Below are positions 54,915-63,459 of a stretch of 64,000 nt of DNA, piece by piece; the first letter of the stretch is position 1, and each line of letters begins with the position of its first letter. The notes under the pieces are model-generated. The model was not told the origin of the DNA, made no database searches, and saw nothing but the letters and a program-made list of their open reading frames with translations. The position numbers and the translations under genes were made by a program. The DNA comes from Bradyrhizobium iriomotense. Lineage in GTDB: Bacteria > Pseudomonadota > Alphaproteobacteria > Rhizobiales > Xanthobacteraceae. Location: assembly GCF_018129405.1 (NCBI RefSeq), contig NZ_JAFCLP010000004.1:186001-250000 (forward strand). The letters run 5' to 3'.

Positions 54915-56090
54915 ATGGACGCCCGCACGTCGCAACCGACATATCAGACCCATCAGCCTCCCTCACGCGGCTGGCGCCCCGAGCGCTGCGACCGCGTCGC
55001 GCTGGTGCTGCAGGGCGGCGGCGCGCTCGGTGCCTACCAGGCCGGCGTCTACCAGGCGCTGCACGAGGCCGGCATCGAGCCCGACTGGGTCTGCGGCGTC
55101 TCGATCGGCGCCATCAACTCCGCGATCATCGCCGGCAACCGGCCGGAGAAGCGGCTCGATGCGCTGCGCGTCTTCTGGGAGCGCATCACCAACCGCAAGA
55201 TCTGGCACTACACGCCCGACGGCGACGTCTTCCGCCAGTGGCGCAACCTCACCAGCGCGTGGATGACCTCGGCCATGGGCCAACCCGGCTTCTTCACCCC
55301 GCATCAGGTCAATCCCTGGTTCAGCCCGGTCGGCGCCCGCACCGCGACCAGCTACTACGACACGACACCGCTGCGCGAGAGCCTGCGCGAGCTCGTCGAC
55401 TTCGATCTCATCAACGAGAAGAAGGTTCGCTTCGCCGTCGGCGCGGTCAACGTGCTCTCGGGCAACTTCATCTATTTCGACAACGCCCATGACGAGATCG
55501 GGCCGGAGCACATCATGGCATCGGGCGCCCTGCCCCCGGCGCTGCCGATGGTGCGGATCGGCACCGATCATTTCTGGGACGGCGGCATCGTCTCCAACAC
55601 GCCGCTGCAGCATCTGCTCGACCAGGAGGACGACCTGAACTCACTGGTGTTCCAGGTCGACCTGTTCAGCGCGCGCGGCGTGCTGCCGCGCTCGATCCAG
55701 GACGTGATGGCCCGCCACAAGGACATCATGTATTCCTCGCGCACGCGCCACAACACCGACGTCTACCGCCGCACGCACAATCTCAAGGTCCTGCTCTACA
55801 AGGCGCTGGCGAAGCTCCCCGACGAGCAGCTCTCCGACGAGGAGCGCCAGCTCAAGGCGAGCCTGCGCAACATGCCGGAGATCGCGATCCTGCACCTGAT
55901 CTACCAGCAGAAGGCCTATGAGGGCGATGCCAAGGACCACGAGTTCTCGGGCACCTCGATGCGCGAGCACTGGACGAGCGGCTACGAGGACACCAAGCGC
56001 ACGCTGAAGCGCCGCGACTGGATCAAGATGCCGGACGAAGGCATGGGGCTGGTCGTGCACGACGTGCACCGGGAGACCGAGAGCGCGTAG
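54915..56090 (+). CDS. Patatin-like phospholipase with DUF3734
   Basis: A 391-residue lipid acyl hydrolase. The oxyanion loop is QGGGALGAYQAG, the nucleophile is S63 in GVSIG and the catalytic Asp is D222 in FWDGGIVSN. The C-terminal ~120 residues (HLIYQQKAYEGDAKDHEFS) correspond to the DUF3734 extension. No signal peptide, so it acts in the cytoplasm or is secreted by another route. GGAGG lies 7 bases before the ATG. In related bacteria this family lies near 3-hydroxybutyrate genes and may act on storage polyesters. Confidence 0.88.
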   Translation: MDARTSQPTYQTHQPPSRGWRPERCDRVALVLQGGGALGAYQAGVYQALHEAGIEPDWVCGVSIGAINSAIIAGNRPEKRLDALRVFWERITNRKIWHYTPDGDVFRQWRNLTSAWMTSAMGQPGFFTPHQVNPWFSPVGARTATSYYDTTPLRESLRELVDFDLINEKKVRFAVGAVNVLSGNFIYFDNAHDEIGPEHIMASGALPPALPMVRIGTDHFWDGGIVSNTPLQHLLDQEDDLNSLVFQVDLFSARGVLPRSIQDVMARHKDIMYSSRTRHNTDVYRRTHNLKVLLYKALAKLPDEQLSDEERQLKASLRNMPEIAILHLIYQQKAYEGDAKDHEFSGTSMREHWTSGYEDTKRTLKRRDWIKMPDEGMGLVVHDVHRETESA

Positions 56091-56247
56091 GTTCTGCCTC
56101 GCGGAGCGCTCAAACAAAAAAGTGCGAAAACAACCCCATGCACAGTAGCCTGGGTGTGGCGGATCAATGGCTTAGCGTGTCCGCCAGCTCATTTGACCCG
56201 TCGGGCAAAACACTGGCATGGTGGCATCATCGCACGTGGCCCCCGCC

Positions 56248-56871
56248 TCACCCCGCGAGCCATGGACAGGCTTCGGTCAGGCGACGTTGCGTTGCCACGA
56301 TGTCTGGGATGTACTGCGCGGTCAGCGCGAATTCGTCGACGCCCTGGACGATCATCTCCAGACCCATCTCGTCTGCGCTGAAAGAGCCAATGGCCTGACC
56401 GTCGATTTCGATGTGACGTGCGACGAGGTCGATCGACATTTGCGGCGGCCGGGGGCGGCTCAACGCGCTGACGATGCGGGCATGGGTCGCGGCATCGACG
56501 GTCGCAGGCAACAGATGGTTCTTGTAGGCGTTCTGCTCGAAGATTTCGGCAAAGCTCTTCGCAATGATTGCACGGAAGCCGTAGTCCAGCAGAGCCCATA
56601 CGGCGACCTCACGTGAGGAGCCGCAGCCGAAATTCTCGCCGGCAAGCAGGATCGGCCCTTCCGCGAACTGCACGTCGTTCAGCACGAAATCCGGCTTGAG
56701 GTGCCCCGCAGCGTCGAAGCGGAATTCGTGGAAGAGGACCTCGTGCAACCGGTCCCGGCCGCCGCCGTTAATCCGCTTGTGCGGCGCCGCGGGGACAAGT
56801 GCGTCGGTGTCGACATTGTCCCACAGCAGCGGAACGGCAACGCCTTCGATGCTGGTGAGCTTGCCTGTCAT
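56248..56871 (-). CDS. leuD: LeuD-type hydro-lyase small subunit
   Basis: A 207-residue 3-isopropylmalate-dehydratase small subunit homologue. NVDTDALVPAAPHKRI and FGCGSSREVAVWAL are the family hallmarks. It forms a heterodimer with the large subunit encoded just upstream (ATGA overlap). Its context with a CoA-transferase, a lyase and a Bug protein, and no other leucine gene, argues for a catabolic hydro-lyase rather than leucine synthesis. Confidence 0.85.
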   Translation of the reverse strand: MTGKLTSIEGVAVPLLWDNVDTDALVPAAPHKRINGGGRDRLHEVLFHEFRFDAAGHLKPDFVLNDVQFAEGPILLAGENFGCGSSREVAVWALLDYGFRAIIAKSFAEIFEQNAYKNHLLPATVDAATHARIVSALSRPRPPQMSIDLVARHIEIDGQAIGSFSADEMGLEMIVQGVDEFALTAQYIPDIVATQRRLTEACPWLAG

Positions 56872-58277
56872 GCCAAGGTCCTTGCCAAGGTCCTGACATC
56901 GGTGATCGCACCATTGACGGCCGCGGCGGCAACCATCGGCGGGCTCATCAAGTGCGTGATCGATCCCGGGCCCTGCCGGTTCTCAAAATTCCGGTTCGAG
57001 GTGGAGGCGCAGCGCTTGCCGCGGCCGACGACGTCGGGCCCCAGCGCCGCGCAGAGAGAGCACGCGGACTCGTGCCATTCGAAGCCTGCGTTGCGGAAGA
57101 TCCGATCGAGCCCCTCGGCCTCGGCCTGTCGTTTCACGCCGGATGACCCCGGGACCACCAGCGCGCGCACGGCCGGCGCGACCTTGCGTCCGTCGACGAT
57201 GCGCGCTGCTGCGCGAAGATCGGAAAGCCGGGCGTTTGTGCAGGAGCCGATGAAGGCGACGTCGATCGGTGTCCCCAGGATGGGCTTGCCCGCGTTGAGG
57301 TTGGCGTAGACGAGCGCCCGCTCCCATCGGGAGCGCTGCGACTGGTCCCTTGCCGTCCCGGGATCAGGGACGGCGCCATCGATGGGGATTGCATCTTCCG
57401 GGCTGGTGCCCCAGCTCACCATGGGGGCGATCGAACGCGCATCGATGGCGTACTCCTTGTCGAAATGCGCATCATCGTCGCTCGCAAGATCGCGCCAGGC
57501 GGACACTGCCGCGTCGAACGCGGCCCCTTTTGGCGTTCTCGGACGTCCGTCGAGATAGGAGAAGACCGCATCATCGGGCGCGACCAGCCCGATCCGGGCG
57601 CCGAATTCGATGGAGAGATTGCACAGCGTCATCCGCTCCTCGACCGAGAGCGCCCGGATGGCGCTGCCGGCATATTCGACGGCGCAGCCGGTGCCGCCAT
57701 CCGTCGAGAAACGCGAGATGATCGCCAGCGCAATATCCTTCCCGCTGACCCAGGGATCGAGAACGCCGTTGACGGTCACGCGCAATGATTTCGGCCGTGG
57801 CAGCCAGAGCGCCTGATAGGCGAGCGCGTGTGCAATCTCCGTGCTGCCGATCCCGAAGGCGATCGCGCCCAGCGCGCCGTTGGTGCAGGTGTGGCTGTCA
57901 CCGCAGACCGCCGTCATGCCCGGAAGCACAGCGCCCTGCTCCGCGGCGACGACGTGGACGATGCCCTGGGCGGGATCCCCGAGCCCGATCAGGGGAATGC
58001 CGCGTTCGGTGACTTCCCGACGGAAGGCGCGCACAGTCGGCGCCATCACGGGATAGGTCTCTTCAGTCCGGCCGGACGCGGTCGCGACGGTGTGATCGAT
58101 CACGGCCAGGGTGCGCGCGACATCGGCCACCGCGAGGTTGCGCGCGCGCAAAGTCTCGAAGGCGGGCAGCGAGGTCATGTCGTGGAGAAAGACGCGGTCC
58201 AGCGTCAAGAGGTCCCGCGTTCCGTACGTCCTGGCGGTGTGGGATTGCCAGACCTTCTCGAACAGCGTTCGCGGCAT
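56868..58277 (-). CDS. leuC: LeuC-type hydro-lyase large subunit
   Basis: A 469-residue aconitase-superfamily protein. The [4Fe-4S] ligands are C346 in GSCTNAR and C406/C409 in CSLCAALGPD, where LeuC normally reads CSMCLAMNPD. CGDSHTCTNGALG and RCASTSNRNF are retained. These substitutions fit a substrate other than 3-isopropylmalate, for example citramalate, citraconate or dimethylmaleate. It lies 3 bases downstream of the Bug protein gene and overlaps leuD. Confidence 0.87.
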   Translation of the reverse strand: MPRTLFEKVWQSHTARTYGTRDLLTLDRVFLHDMTSLPAFETLRARNLAVADVARTLAVIDHTVATASGRTEETYPVMAPTVRAFRREVTERGIPLIGLGDPAQGIVHVVAAEQGAVLPGMTAVCGDSHTCTNGALGAIAFGIGSTEIAHALAYQALWLPRPKSLRVTVNGVLDPWVSGKDIALAIISRFSTDGGTGCAVEYAGSAIRALSVEERMTLCNLSIEFGARIGLVAPDDAVFSYLDGRPRTPKGAAFDAAVSAWRDLASDDDAHFDKEYAIDARSIAPMVSWGTSPEDAIPIDGAVPDPGTARDQSQRSRWERALVYANLNAGKPILGTPIDVAFIGSCTNARLSDLRAAARIVDGRKVAPAVRALVVPGSSGVKRQAEAEGLDRIFRNAGFEWHESACSLCAALGPDVVGRGKRCASTSNRNFENRQGPGSITHLMSPPMVAAAAVNGAITDVRTLARTLA

Positions 58278-58280
58278 GCC

Positions 58281-59276
58281 CTACTCGCCTGTGATGCCAA
58301 GCGCGCGGACAAGCTCGCCCCGCGCCTTGTAGTCGATCTCGATCTGGCGCTTGAAGTCGTCCTGGGTGCCCCCCATTGCGACCATGCCCTGCTTGTCGAG
58401 CCATGTGCGCATCGACTCGGCTGCGAGGATCGCGTTGATCTCCTTGTTGAGGGCCGCGATCACCGGCGCCGGCGTCTGCTTCGGCAGCATCAGCCCGATA
58501 TAGCTGATGATCTTGAAGCCGGGGTACGTCTCGCTGATAGTGGGCACGCCCGGCAACAGGGGATAGCGCTGCTCGGACGTGACGCCGAGCAGCTTGATCT
58601 GGCCTGCCGTCGCCAGCGGCTCCACGGCCGTTGGCGCGCCGAAGATCAGGGGTATCTGCCCGGCCAGGAGGTCGCTCACCGACGCCGCCGTTCCCTTGTA
58701 GGGAATATGGGTCATGGTGAAACCACCGGACTTCTGCAGCATCTCGCCGGCGAGGCGATGCGGCGTCGACGCGCCGGCGCTGCCAAAGCTCAGTGCCTGC
58801 GGCTTCTGCTTGCCCAGAGCTGCGAGCTCGGCGACTGAATTGGCCGGCACATCCTTCGCCGCGGCCAGCAACAGCGGCGACCAGGCGACGCTGACGACGG
58901 GCTCCATCGCCTTCGAAAGATCGAAATGGTTGCTGGTCGCAAGGTGCGGATCGATGGTGAGCATCGCATCCGTGACCATCAGCACCGTGTATCCGTCCGG
59001 CTCCGCCCGCGCTGCCGCCTGCGCCGCGATCATGCCGTTGGCGCCGGTCTTGTTCTCGATCACGACGGAGATCTTGAAGGTGTCACCGAGTTGCTTGCCG
59101 ATGGTCCGCGCCAGCGCGTCGGCCTGGCCTCCCGCGGAATAGCCGACAAGGATCGTGATCGTTCGCGCGGGATAGGCTTGCGCCCCCGCGGGCTCCACCA
59201 TCGCAACCAGCCCAAGCAGCGCAATCGCGGCCGCTGGAATACGCGCCGTCCAACGAAGCAGCATGCGGGACATCAT
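58281..59276 (-). CDS. Bug/TctC-family periplasmic solute-binding protein
   Basis: A 332-residue periplasmic binding protein. The signal peptide (RIPAAAIALLGLVAMVEPAGA) precedes YPARTITILVGYSAGGQADALAR, the usual Bug start. Other motifs are NKTGANGMIAAQAAARAEPDGYT and HIPYKGTAASVSDLLAGQI. Such proteins bind di/tricarboxylates for TTT or other importers; no TctAB membrane genes are in the window. Start ATG 59276 (or 59273) follows GGGAGGGAAGGG. Confidence 0.9.
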   Translation of the reverse strand: MMSRMLLRWTARIPAAAIALLGLVAMVEPAGAQAYPARTITILVGYSAGGQADALARTIGKQLGDTFKISVVIENKTGANGMIAAQAAARAEPDGYTVLMVTDAMLTIDPHLATSNHFDLSKAMEPVVSVAWSPLLLAAAKDVPANSVAELAALGKQKPQALSFGSAGASTPHRLAGEMLQKSGGFTMTHIPYKGTAASVSDLLAGQIPLIFGAPTAVEPLATAGQIKLLGVTSEQRYPLLPGVPTISETYPGFKIISYIGLMLPKQTPAPVIAALNKEINAILAAESMRTWLDKQGMVAMGGTQDDFKRQIEIDYKARGELVRALGITGE

Positions 59277-59323
59277 GATCCCTTCCCTCCCTGTTGCAGA
59301 TGGTGGCTCGGCCACTCTTCTTT

Positions 59324-60538
59324 TTATGCAGGCACGTTCGCGGACGTGCCCAATATGCCGGCGGCGCGGAGATCAGCGATCTCGCGCGCCGAATATCCGG
59401 CCGCCCCTAAGATGTCGTCGGTGTGTTCGCCAATGCGAGGCGGCTGGCGCTCGAGGCCCGGCCGGTCGCGCGCGTCGCCGAACTCGACCGGCAGCGCCGG
59501 AATTCCGACCAGCGGTCCGCCGCCAAAGCCGGCGATGGCCGTTGCCAGCAGTCCACCATTGGCCAGCAGATGCGGATCGACCGACAGCTCATCCGGCCGC
59601 CCTACCCGCGAATACGCCACGCGGGCGGTTTCGCATTTGGCGAGAATCTCCTCGAGCGGCAGTCGCGCGATCCGCCGCTCCAGTTCGGGAAGCATCCATT
59701 CGCGCGCCTCGCAGCGATTGGCGTTGCCGAGGAGCCTCGGATCGTCGCGCCAGTCGTCGAAGCCGAACGCCTCGCAGAAGCGTTGCCAGTGCCCGTCGGA
59801 GGTGCATCCGATGAAGACCTGGCCGCCATCCGATGCCGTGAAGACGTCGTACACGCCCCAGGCATTCTTGCGGGCCGGCATCGGCGGCATCGGACCGCCG
59901 ATCACCGCGCTGCCGACGACGAGCGCGCCGAGCATGAAGGTTGCGCTCTCGAACAGCGAGCTCGAGACCTTCTGTCCCATGCCGGTAACGTCGCGCTCGC
60001 GCAGCGCCGACAACGCCGCCACGACGCCGAAGACGCCGCCGAGGATGTCGATCACGGGCGCGCCTGCGCGCAGCGGCCGGCCGGGCGGCCCCGTCATGTA
60101 GGCGAGACCGGATTGCATCTGCACGACTTCGTCGAGTGCGCCCCGGTTCTCGTAAGGGCCCTTCAGGAAACCCTTCATCGACAGGTACACGAGCCGCGGG
60201 TTGATCTTGCGCAGATCGTCCCAACTGCATTTCAGCCGCTCGATCGTCCCGGGGCCGAAATTCTCCAGCACGACATCGGCATCCTTCACCAGCCGGTGCA
60301 CGATGGCCTGCCCCTCCGGCCGCTTCAGATCGATCGCGATGGAGCGCTTGTTGCGGTTGTAGGTCGCGAAGAATCCGGCTGCGAAGCCCGGCAGCCGCCG
60401 GGTCGGATCGCCGTCGGCAGGCTCGATCTTCACCACGTCGGCGCCGAGATCGGCGAACAGAACGCCCGCGCACGGACCCATGATGGTATGGCCGAAATCC
60501 AGCACCTTCAGTCCGGCGAGCGGCTTCGCGGAGGTCAT
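59324..60538 (-). CDS. CaiB/BaiF (family III) CoA-transferase
   Basis: A 404-residue CoA-transferase. LDFGHTIMGPCAGVLFADLGADVVKIE opens the fold, and D136 in NRGALDEVVQMQSG is the catalytic aspartate position. It moves CoA from succinyl- or acetyl-CoA to a carboxylic acid. Its ATG overlaps the TGA of the lyase gene (ATGA), tying it to a pathway in which the CoA ester is cleaved by that lyase. Confidence 0.9.
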   Translation of the reverse strand: MTSAKPLAGLKVLDFGHTIMGPCAGVLFADLGADVVKIEPADGDPTRRLPGFAAGFFATYNRNKRSIAIDLKRPEGQAIVHRLVKDADVVLENFGPGTIERLKCSWDDLRKINPRLVYLSMKGFLKGPYENRGALDEVVQMQSGLAYMTGPPGRPLRAGAPVIDILGGVFGVVAALSALRERDVTGMGQKVSSSLFESATFMLGALVVGSAVIGGPMPPMPARKNAWGVYDVFTASDGGQVFIGCTSDGHWQRFCEAFGFDDWRDDPRLLGNANRCEAREWMLPELERRIARLPLEEILAKCETARVAYSRVGRPDELSVDPHLLANGGLLATAIAGFGGGPLVGIPALPVEFGDARDRPGLERQPPRIGEHTDDILGAAGYSAREIADLRAAGILGTSANVPA

Positions 60539-61494
60539 GCGCCGGCCCTCCGCCGAAATGCGGCGAGCGTGCCCGATCGCAGCGCTGCGCTCGGCAGCCG
60601 GTGTCCGACGATCCGCTCGGCAAGCCGTCCGGCCTCGATCAGCGCCTCGATGTCGAGGCCCGTTGCGATGCCCATTTCCTCGCACAGCAGCGCCAGCTCT
60701 TCGGTGGCGATGTTGCCGGGTGCACCCGGCTGTCCCGCGAACGGGCAGCCGCCGAGCCCCGCCACCGCGGCATCGAACGCAGTGACGCCAAGTCGCAGCC
60801 CCTCATAGGCGCAGGCGATGCCCTGGCCACGGGTGTCGTGCAGATGCAGCGCGATCCGCAGATCGCTCCAGCGGTCGCGGACAGCCCCGACCGCCGCCGC
60901 GATCCGCTGCGGTGTGGCCCAGCCCATGGAATCGGCGAGCGACACCTCGTGCACCTCGATGCCGGCTTCGCGCGCGATCGCGAGCCCGTCGGACACGGTC
61001 TCGACAACCCGCGCCGCCCGCACGTCTCCGCCAAAGTTGCAGCCGAAGGCGGCCATGACGATGATCTTGGCAATCGGCACGCCCGCCTCTCGGTGCGCGC
61101 GCACATATTTTTGCATCGCCTCGATCTGCCCGGCACGATCGCGGTTGAGATTGCGAAGCGCGAACGGCTCGGAGGCGCTCAGCGAGATGAACCCCGCGAG
61201 CGTGAGCTTGTCCTTGAACGCCAGAGCGCGCTGCAGACCGCTGTCGTTGAACCACAGCGCTGTGTACTCGACACCTGCGCGGGGGCTGAATCCCGCAACA
61301 ACCGCCTCGGCGTCGGCCCAGCCCGGCACCTGCCTGGGATTGACGAAGGACGCGACCTGAATGCGCGAAAGCCCGGTCGCCGAGAGCGCGTCGATCAAGG
61401 CGATCTTGTCCGCGGTCGCGATCGGCCCCGGCTCGATCTGAAAGCCTTCGCGCGGCCCCTCCTCGGTGATGACGATCCTGTTCGGCAGGTCCAT
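60535..61494 (-). CDS. HMG-CoA-lyase-like enzyme with altered metal-site motif
   Basis: A 319-residue DRE-TIM lyase. The normal G-P-R-D-G is G-P-R-E-G here (R15, E16), so the metal-ligand Asp is replaced by Glu. The HxH region HLHDTRGQG and the catalytic cysteine loop V-A-G-L-G-G-C-P-F are conserved, as is N-I-A-T-E-E-L. It should cleave a 3-hydroxyacyl-CoA-type dicarboxylate. First gene of its operon; GGGAG is 8 bases before the ATG. Confidence 0.88.
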   Translation of the reverse strand: MDLPNRIVITEEGPREGFQIEPGPIATADKIALIDALSATGLSRIQVASFVNPRQVPGWADAEAVVAGFSPRAGVEYTALWFNDSGLQRALAFKDKLTLAGFISLSASEPFALRNLNRDRAGQIEAMQKYVRAHREAGVPIAKIIVMAAFGCNFGGDVRAARVVETVSDGLAIAREAGIEVHEVSLADSMGWATPQRIAAAVGAVRDRWSDLRIALHLHDTRGQGIACAYEGLRLGVTAFDAAVAGLGGCPFAGQPGAPGNIATEELALLCEEMGIATGLDIEALIEAGRLAERIVGHRLPSAALRSGTLAAFRRRAGA

Positions 61495-61565
61495 GCCGCA
61501 ACGCTCCCGGAGCTGTTCTTATTGGTTCTGGCCGGAGCTTGCCGGGCACCAAGACATCTGACAAA

Positions 61566-61602
61566 TATAATATGAAGATCGTCGTGATCTGATAATTAGA
61601 TC
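61566..61602 (+). promoter_or_regulatory. Candidate LysR operator between the lyase operon and its LysR gene
   Basis: AGATC-GTCGT-GATCT (61576-61590) and GATCT-GATAATT-AGATC (61586-61602) are two overlapping inverted repeats sharing the central GATCT. A TATAAT (61566-61571) sits immediately upstream on the plus strand, but no good -35 is at standard spacing. Confidence 0.5.
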
Positions 61603-61613
61603 GGAGCCGTGCG

Positions 61614-62576
61614 ATGGCGCTGGGGTTGCGGCAGATCAGGTACTTCATCGCGATCGCCGATGCCGGGGTGCTGTCGCGTGCCGCCGAGACCCTCAACATC
61701 GCACAGTCTGCGCTCAGCCATCATGTTGCGGCGCTAGAAGCCGACCTCGGCGTGAAGCTCCTGGAACGGCGGCCACGCGGCATCGCCCTGACCGCGGCGG
61801 GACGCCGGCTCTACGAACATGGCAGCGCGGTGCTGGCGAGTCTTGGCAAGGCCGAGGAGGACGTGCGGACCTATAACGAGGCGGCAACGGGACCGGTGAG
61901 CCTCGGCCTCAGCCACACCGCGATCGCGATGGTCGCGCTCGATCTCATGAAGGCGGTCCGCACACACTCCCCCGGCGTGCACCTGACAATCATCGAAGCG
62001 CTGTCACCGGCGCTGATCGAGCGCGTCCTATCGGGCACGGTCGATCTCGCGCTGGCGTACAATCCACCGCGGGATGCCCGGCTGGATGTGGAATGGCTGC
62101 ACGAGGAAGATCTTTTCCTCGTCGGACATCCGGGCCTGATCGGCCGATCCTCCGGTCCGGTTCCCTTCTCCGCCATTCCGCAGAAGAGCGTGCTCGGGCT
62201 GACGCCGCTGCCCGCCTCCCGCGCCATCATCCAGACCCAGGTCCTGCGCAACCAGATCGTCCCGAGCCCGACGCTCGAGGTCGATTCCCTGTCGGCGCTG
62301 CGCATGGCGCTCGAAGCCGGGCTCGGATGCGCAATCCTCTCCCGCGCCACGGTCCTTGCAGACATCGCGGCGGAGAAATATCACGCCCGCCGCATCGTCG
62401 ATCCGGCACTGTCGCGTTCGCTTGCCCTGGTTGCTCTCGCAGACCGGCCACAGACCAAGGCCTTCCTCGAGGTCCGCAAGACCGTGACGGAGGTCGTCCG
62501 CGCAGCCGTGAACGAACGACGATGGCCTGCGAAGAAGAGCGAACGGCAGCGCAGACGCGCCGGCCCTGCGGCCTGA
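61614..62576 (+). CDS. LysR-family regulator (Nac/CbbR-like)
   Basis: A 320-residue regulator. The helix-turn-helix is VLSRAAETLNIAQSALSHHVAALEADLGVKLLER (about 19-52), followed by the effector domain with GPVSLGLSHTAIAMVALDLMKAV. The last ~25 residues are basic (KKSERQRRR). It is divergent from the lyase/CoA-transferase operon and is the likely activator of it. Confidence 0.9.
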   Translation: MALGLRQIRYFIAIADAGVLSRAAETLNIAQSALSHHVAALEADLGVKLLERRPRGIALTAAGRRLYEHGSAVLASLGKAEEDVRTYNEAATGPVSLGLSHTAIAMVALDLMKAVRTHSPGVHLTIIEALSPALIERVLSGTVDLALAYNPPRDARLDVEWLHEEDLFLVGHPGLIGRSSGPVPFSAIPQKSVLGLTPLPASRAIIQTQVLRNQIVPSPTLEVDSLSALRMALEAGLGCAILSRATVLADIAAEKYHARRIVDPALSRSLALVALADRPQTKAFLEVRKTVTEVVRAAVNERRWPAKKSERQRRRAGPAA

Positions 62577-62579
62577 CCT

Positions 62580-62781
62580 AGGGCTATCGCATATGACAGT
62601 AGGAGGCTGCCGAATGAGCTCGGCCTGCATGGTTCGAGACGCCCGCTTTGGCGGGCTCCTCACCATGAGGGTCTAATATCTGGCCGCAAAACGTGTCCTC
62701 ATCCTGAGGGCCCGCCCTAGGCGGACGTCTCGAAGGATGGGCCGCAGGCAAGCTGCCCGCCACGTTATATGCGATAGCCCT
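62580..62781. repeat. Composite palindromic element with 15-bp terminal inverted repeats
   Basis: AGGGCTATCGCATAT (62580-62594) and ATATGCGATAGCCCT (62767-62781) are exact inverted ends. Inside are further inverted segments such as TTCGAGACG/CGTCTCGAA and CTCACCATGAGGGT/CCTCATCCTGAGGG. No direct repeat flanks it. It fills the gap between the LysR and Tad genes. Confidence 0.75.
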
Positions 62782-62793
62782 GCGGATCAGGCC

Positions 62794-63459
62794 TCAGCAG
62801 GTCTTCTGCTGCAGATGCTGGATGCATGTGCAGGTCGTCGACGACGACGAATATTTCACGTCGTAATACGGGAAGCTCGACACGGCCGGGCTGTTCGTCG
62901 AGCAGCGCGGGAACAGGTAATAGCTGTCGCTCAGCTTCACGGTGCCGGTGAGGGTGTAGCCGAGGTTCGTCTTGTAATCATAGGTAACCTCGCTGAGAAT
63001 GAGCGAGATGTTCGCATTGCTGGGATTCTTCGGATCAGGTGCGGTGAACGAGGACAACGTCATCGGATCACCCTTCTTTCTCGCCGCCGACGAATCGGTC
63101 GACTCGCTCCATTGGACAGTCGCGTTTCCACTGCCGTCGGTAGAGACTTCGGACACCGTGATCGTAATGAGCGAAGCGCCGCTACCATCCTTGACGGGAA
63201 AAGGCGCCATGATTGCCTGCGCCGAGCCGAGAATGGCTTGCATGCGGGCCGTGCTGATTGACGTGTTCTGCGTGACCATGTCGACGACACTGTGCGCGGT
63301 GGCGGTGACCTTGACGTTCATCGCCAGCCCGTTGCCGAGCTCGACGCCGCCGATGTAGAGCACCAGCATGAAGGGCGCCACGATGGCGAACTCCGTCGCT
63401 GCAACAGCGCGGACATCGGCTAGCAGGCGCCGAGCGCGAGACGACAAGGCGGCGATCAT
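62794..63459 (-). CDS. TadE/TadG-like pilus assembly protein
   Basis: A 221-residue protein. The N-terminal ATEFAIVAPFMLVLYIGGVELG is the TadE-type segment with a Glu at +2 to the hydrophobic stretch. The rest is a Ser/Thr-rich extracytoplasmic domain ending in several cysteines (C-T-C-I-Q-H-L-Q-Q-K-T-C). It belongs to the tight-adherence (Flp pilus) system as a minor pseudopilin. Its ATG overlaps the TGA of the upstream tad gene (TGATG). Confidence 0.85.
   Translation of the reverse strand: MIAALSSRARRLLADVRAVAATEFAIVAPFMLVLYIGGVELGNGLAMNVKVTATAHSVVDMVTQNTSISTARMQAILGSAQAIMAPFPVKDGSGASLITITVSEVSTDGSGNATVQWSESTDSSAARKKGDPMTLSSFTAPDPKNPSNANISLILSEVTYDYKTNLGYTLTGTVKLSDSYYLFPRCSTNSPAVSSFPYYDVKYSSSSTTCTCIQHLQQKTC

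Noticed and set aside
56248-58277. Leucine biosynthesis leuCD
   Set aside because: No leuA or leuB nearby, altered cluster motif in LeuC, and operon linkage to CoA-transferase and lyase; a catabolic role is preferred, although the family symbols are kept.
57828-58838. Long plus-strand frame opposite the LeuC and Bug genes
   Set aside because: Shadow frame; both minus-strand genes carry diagnostic motifs.
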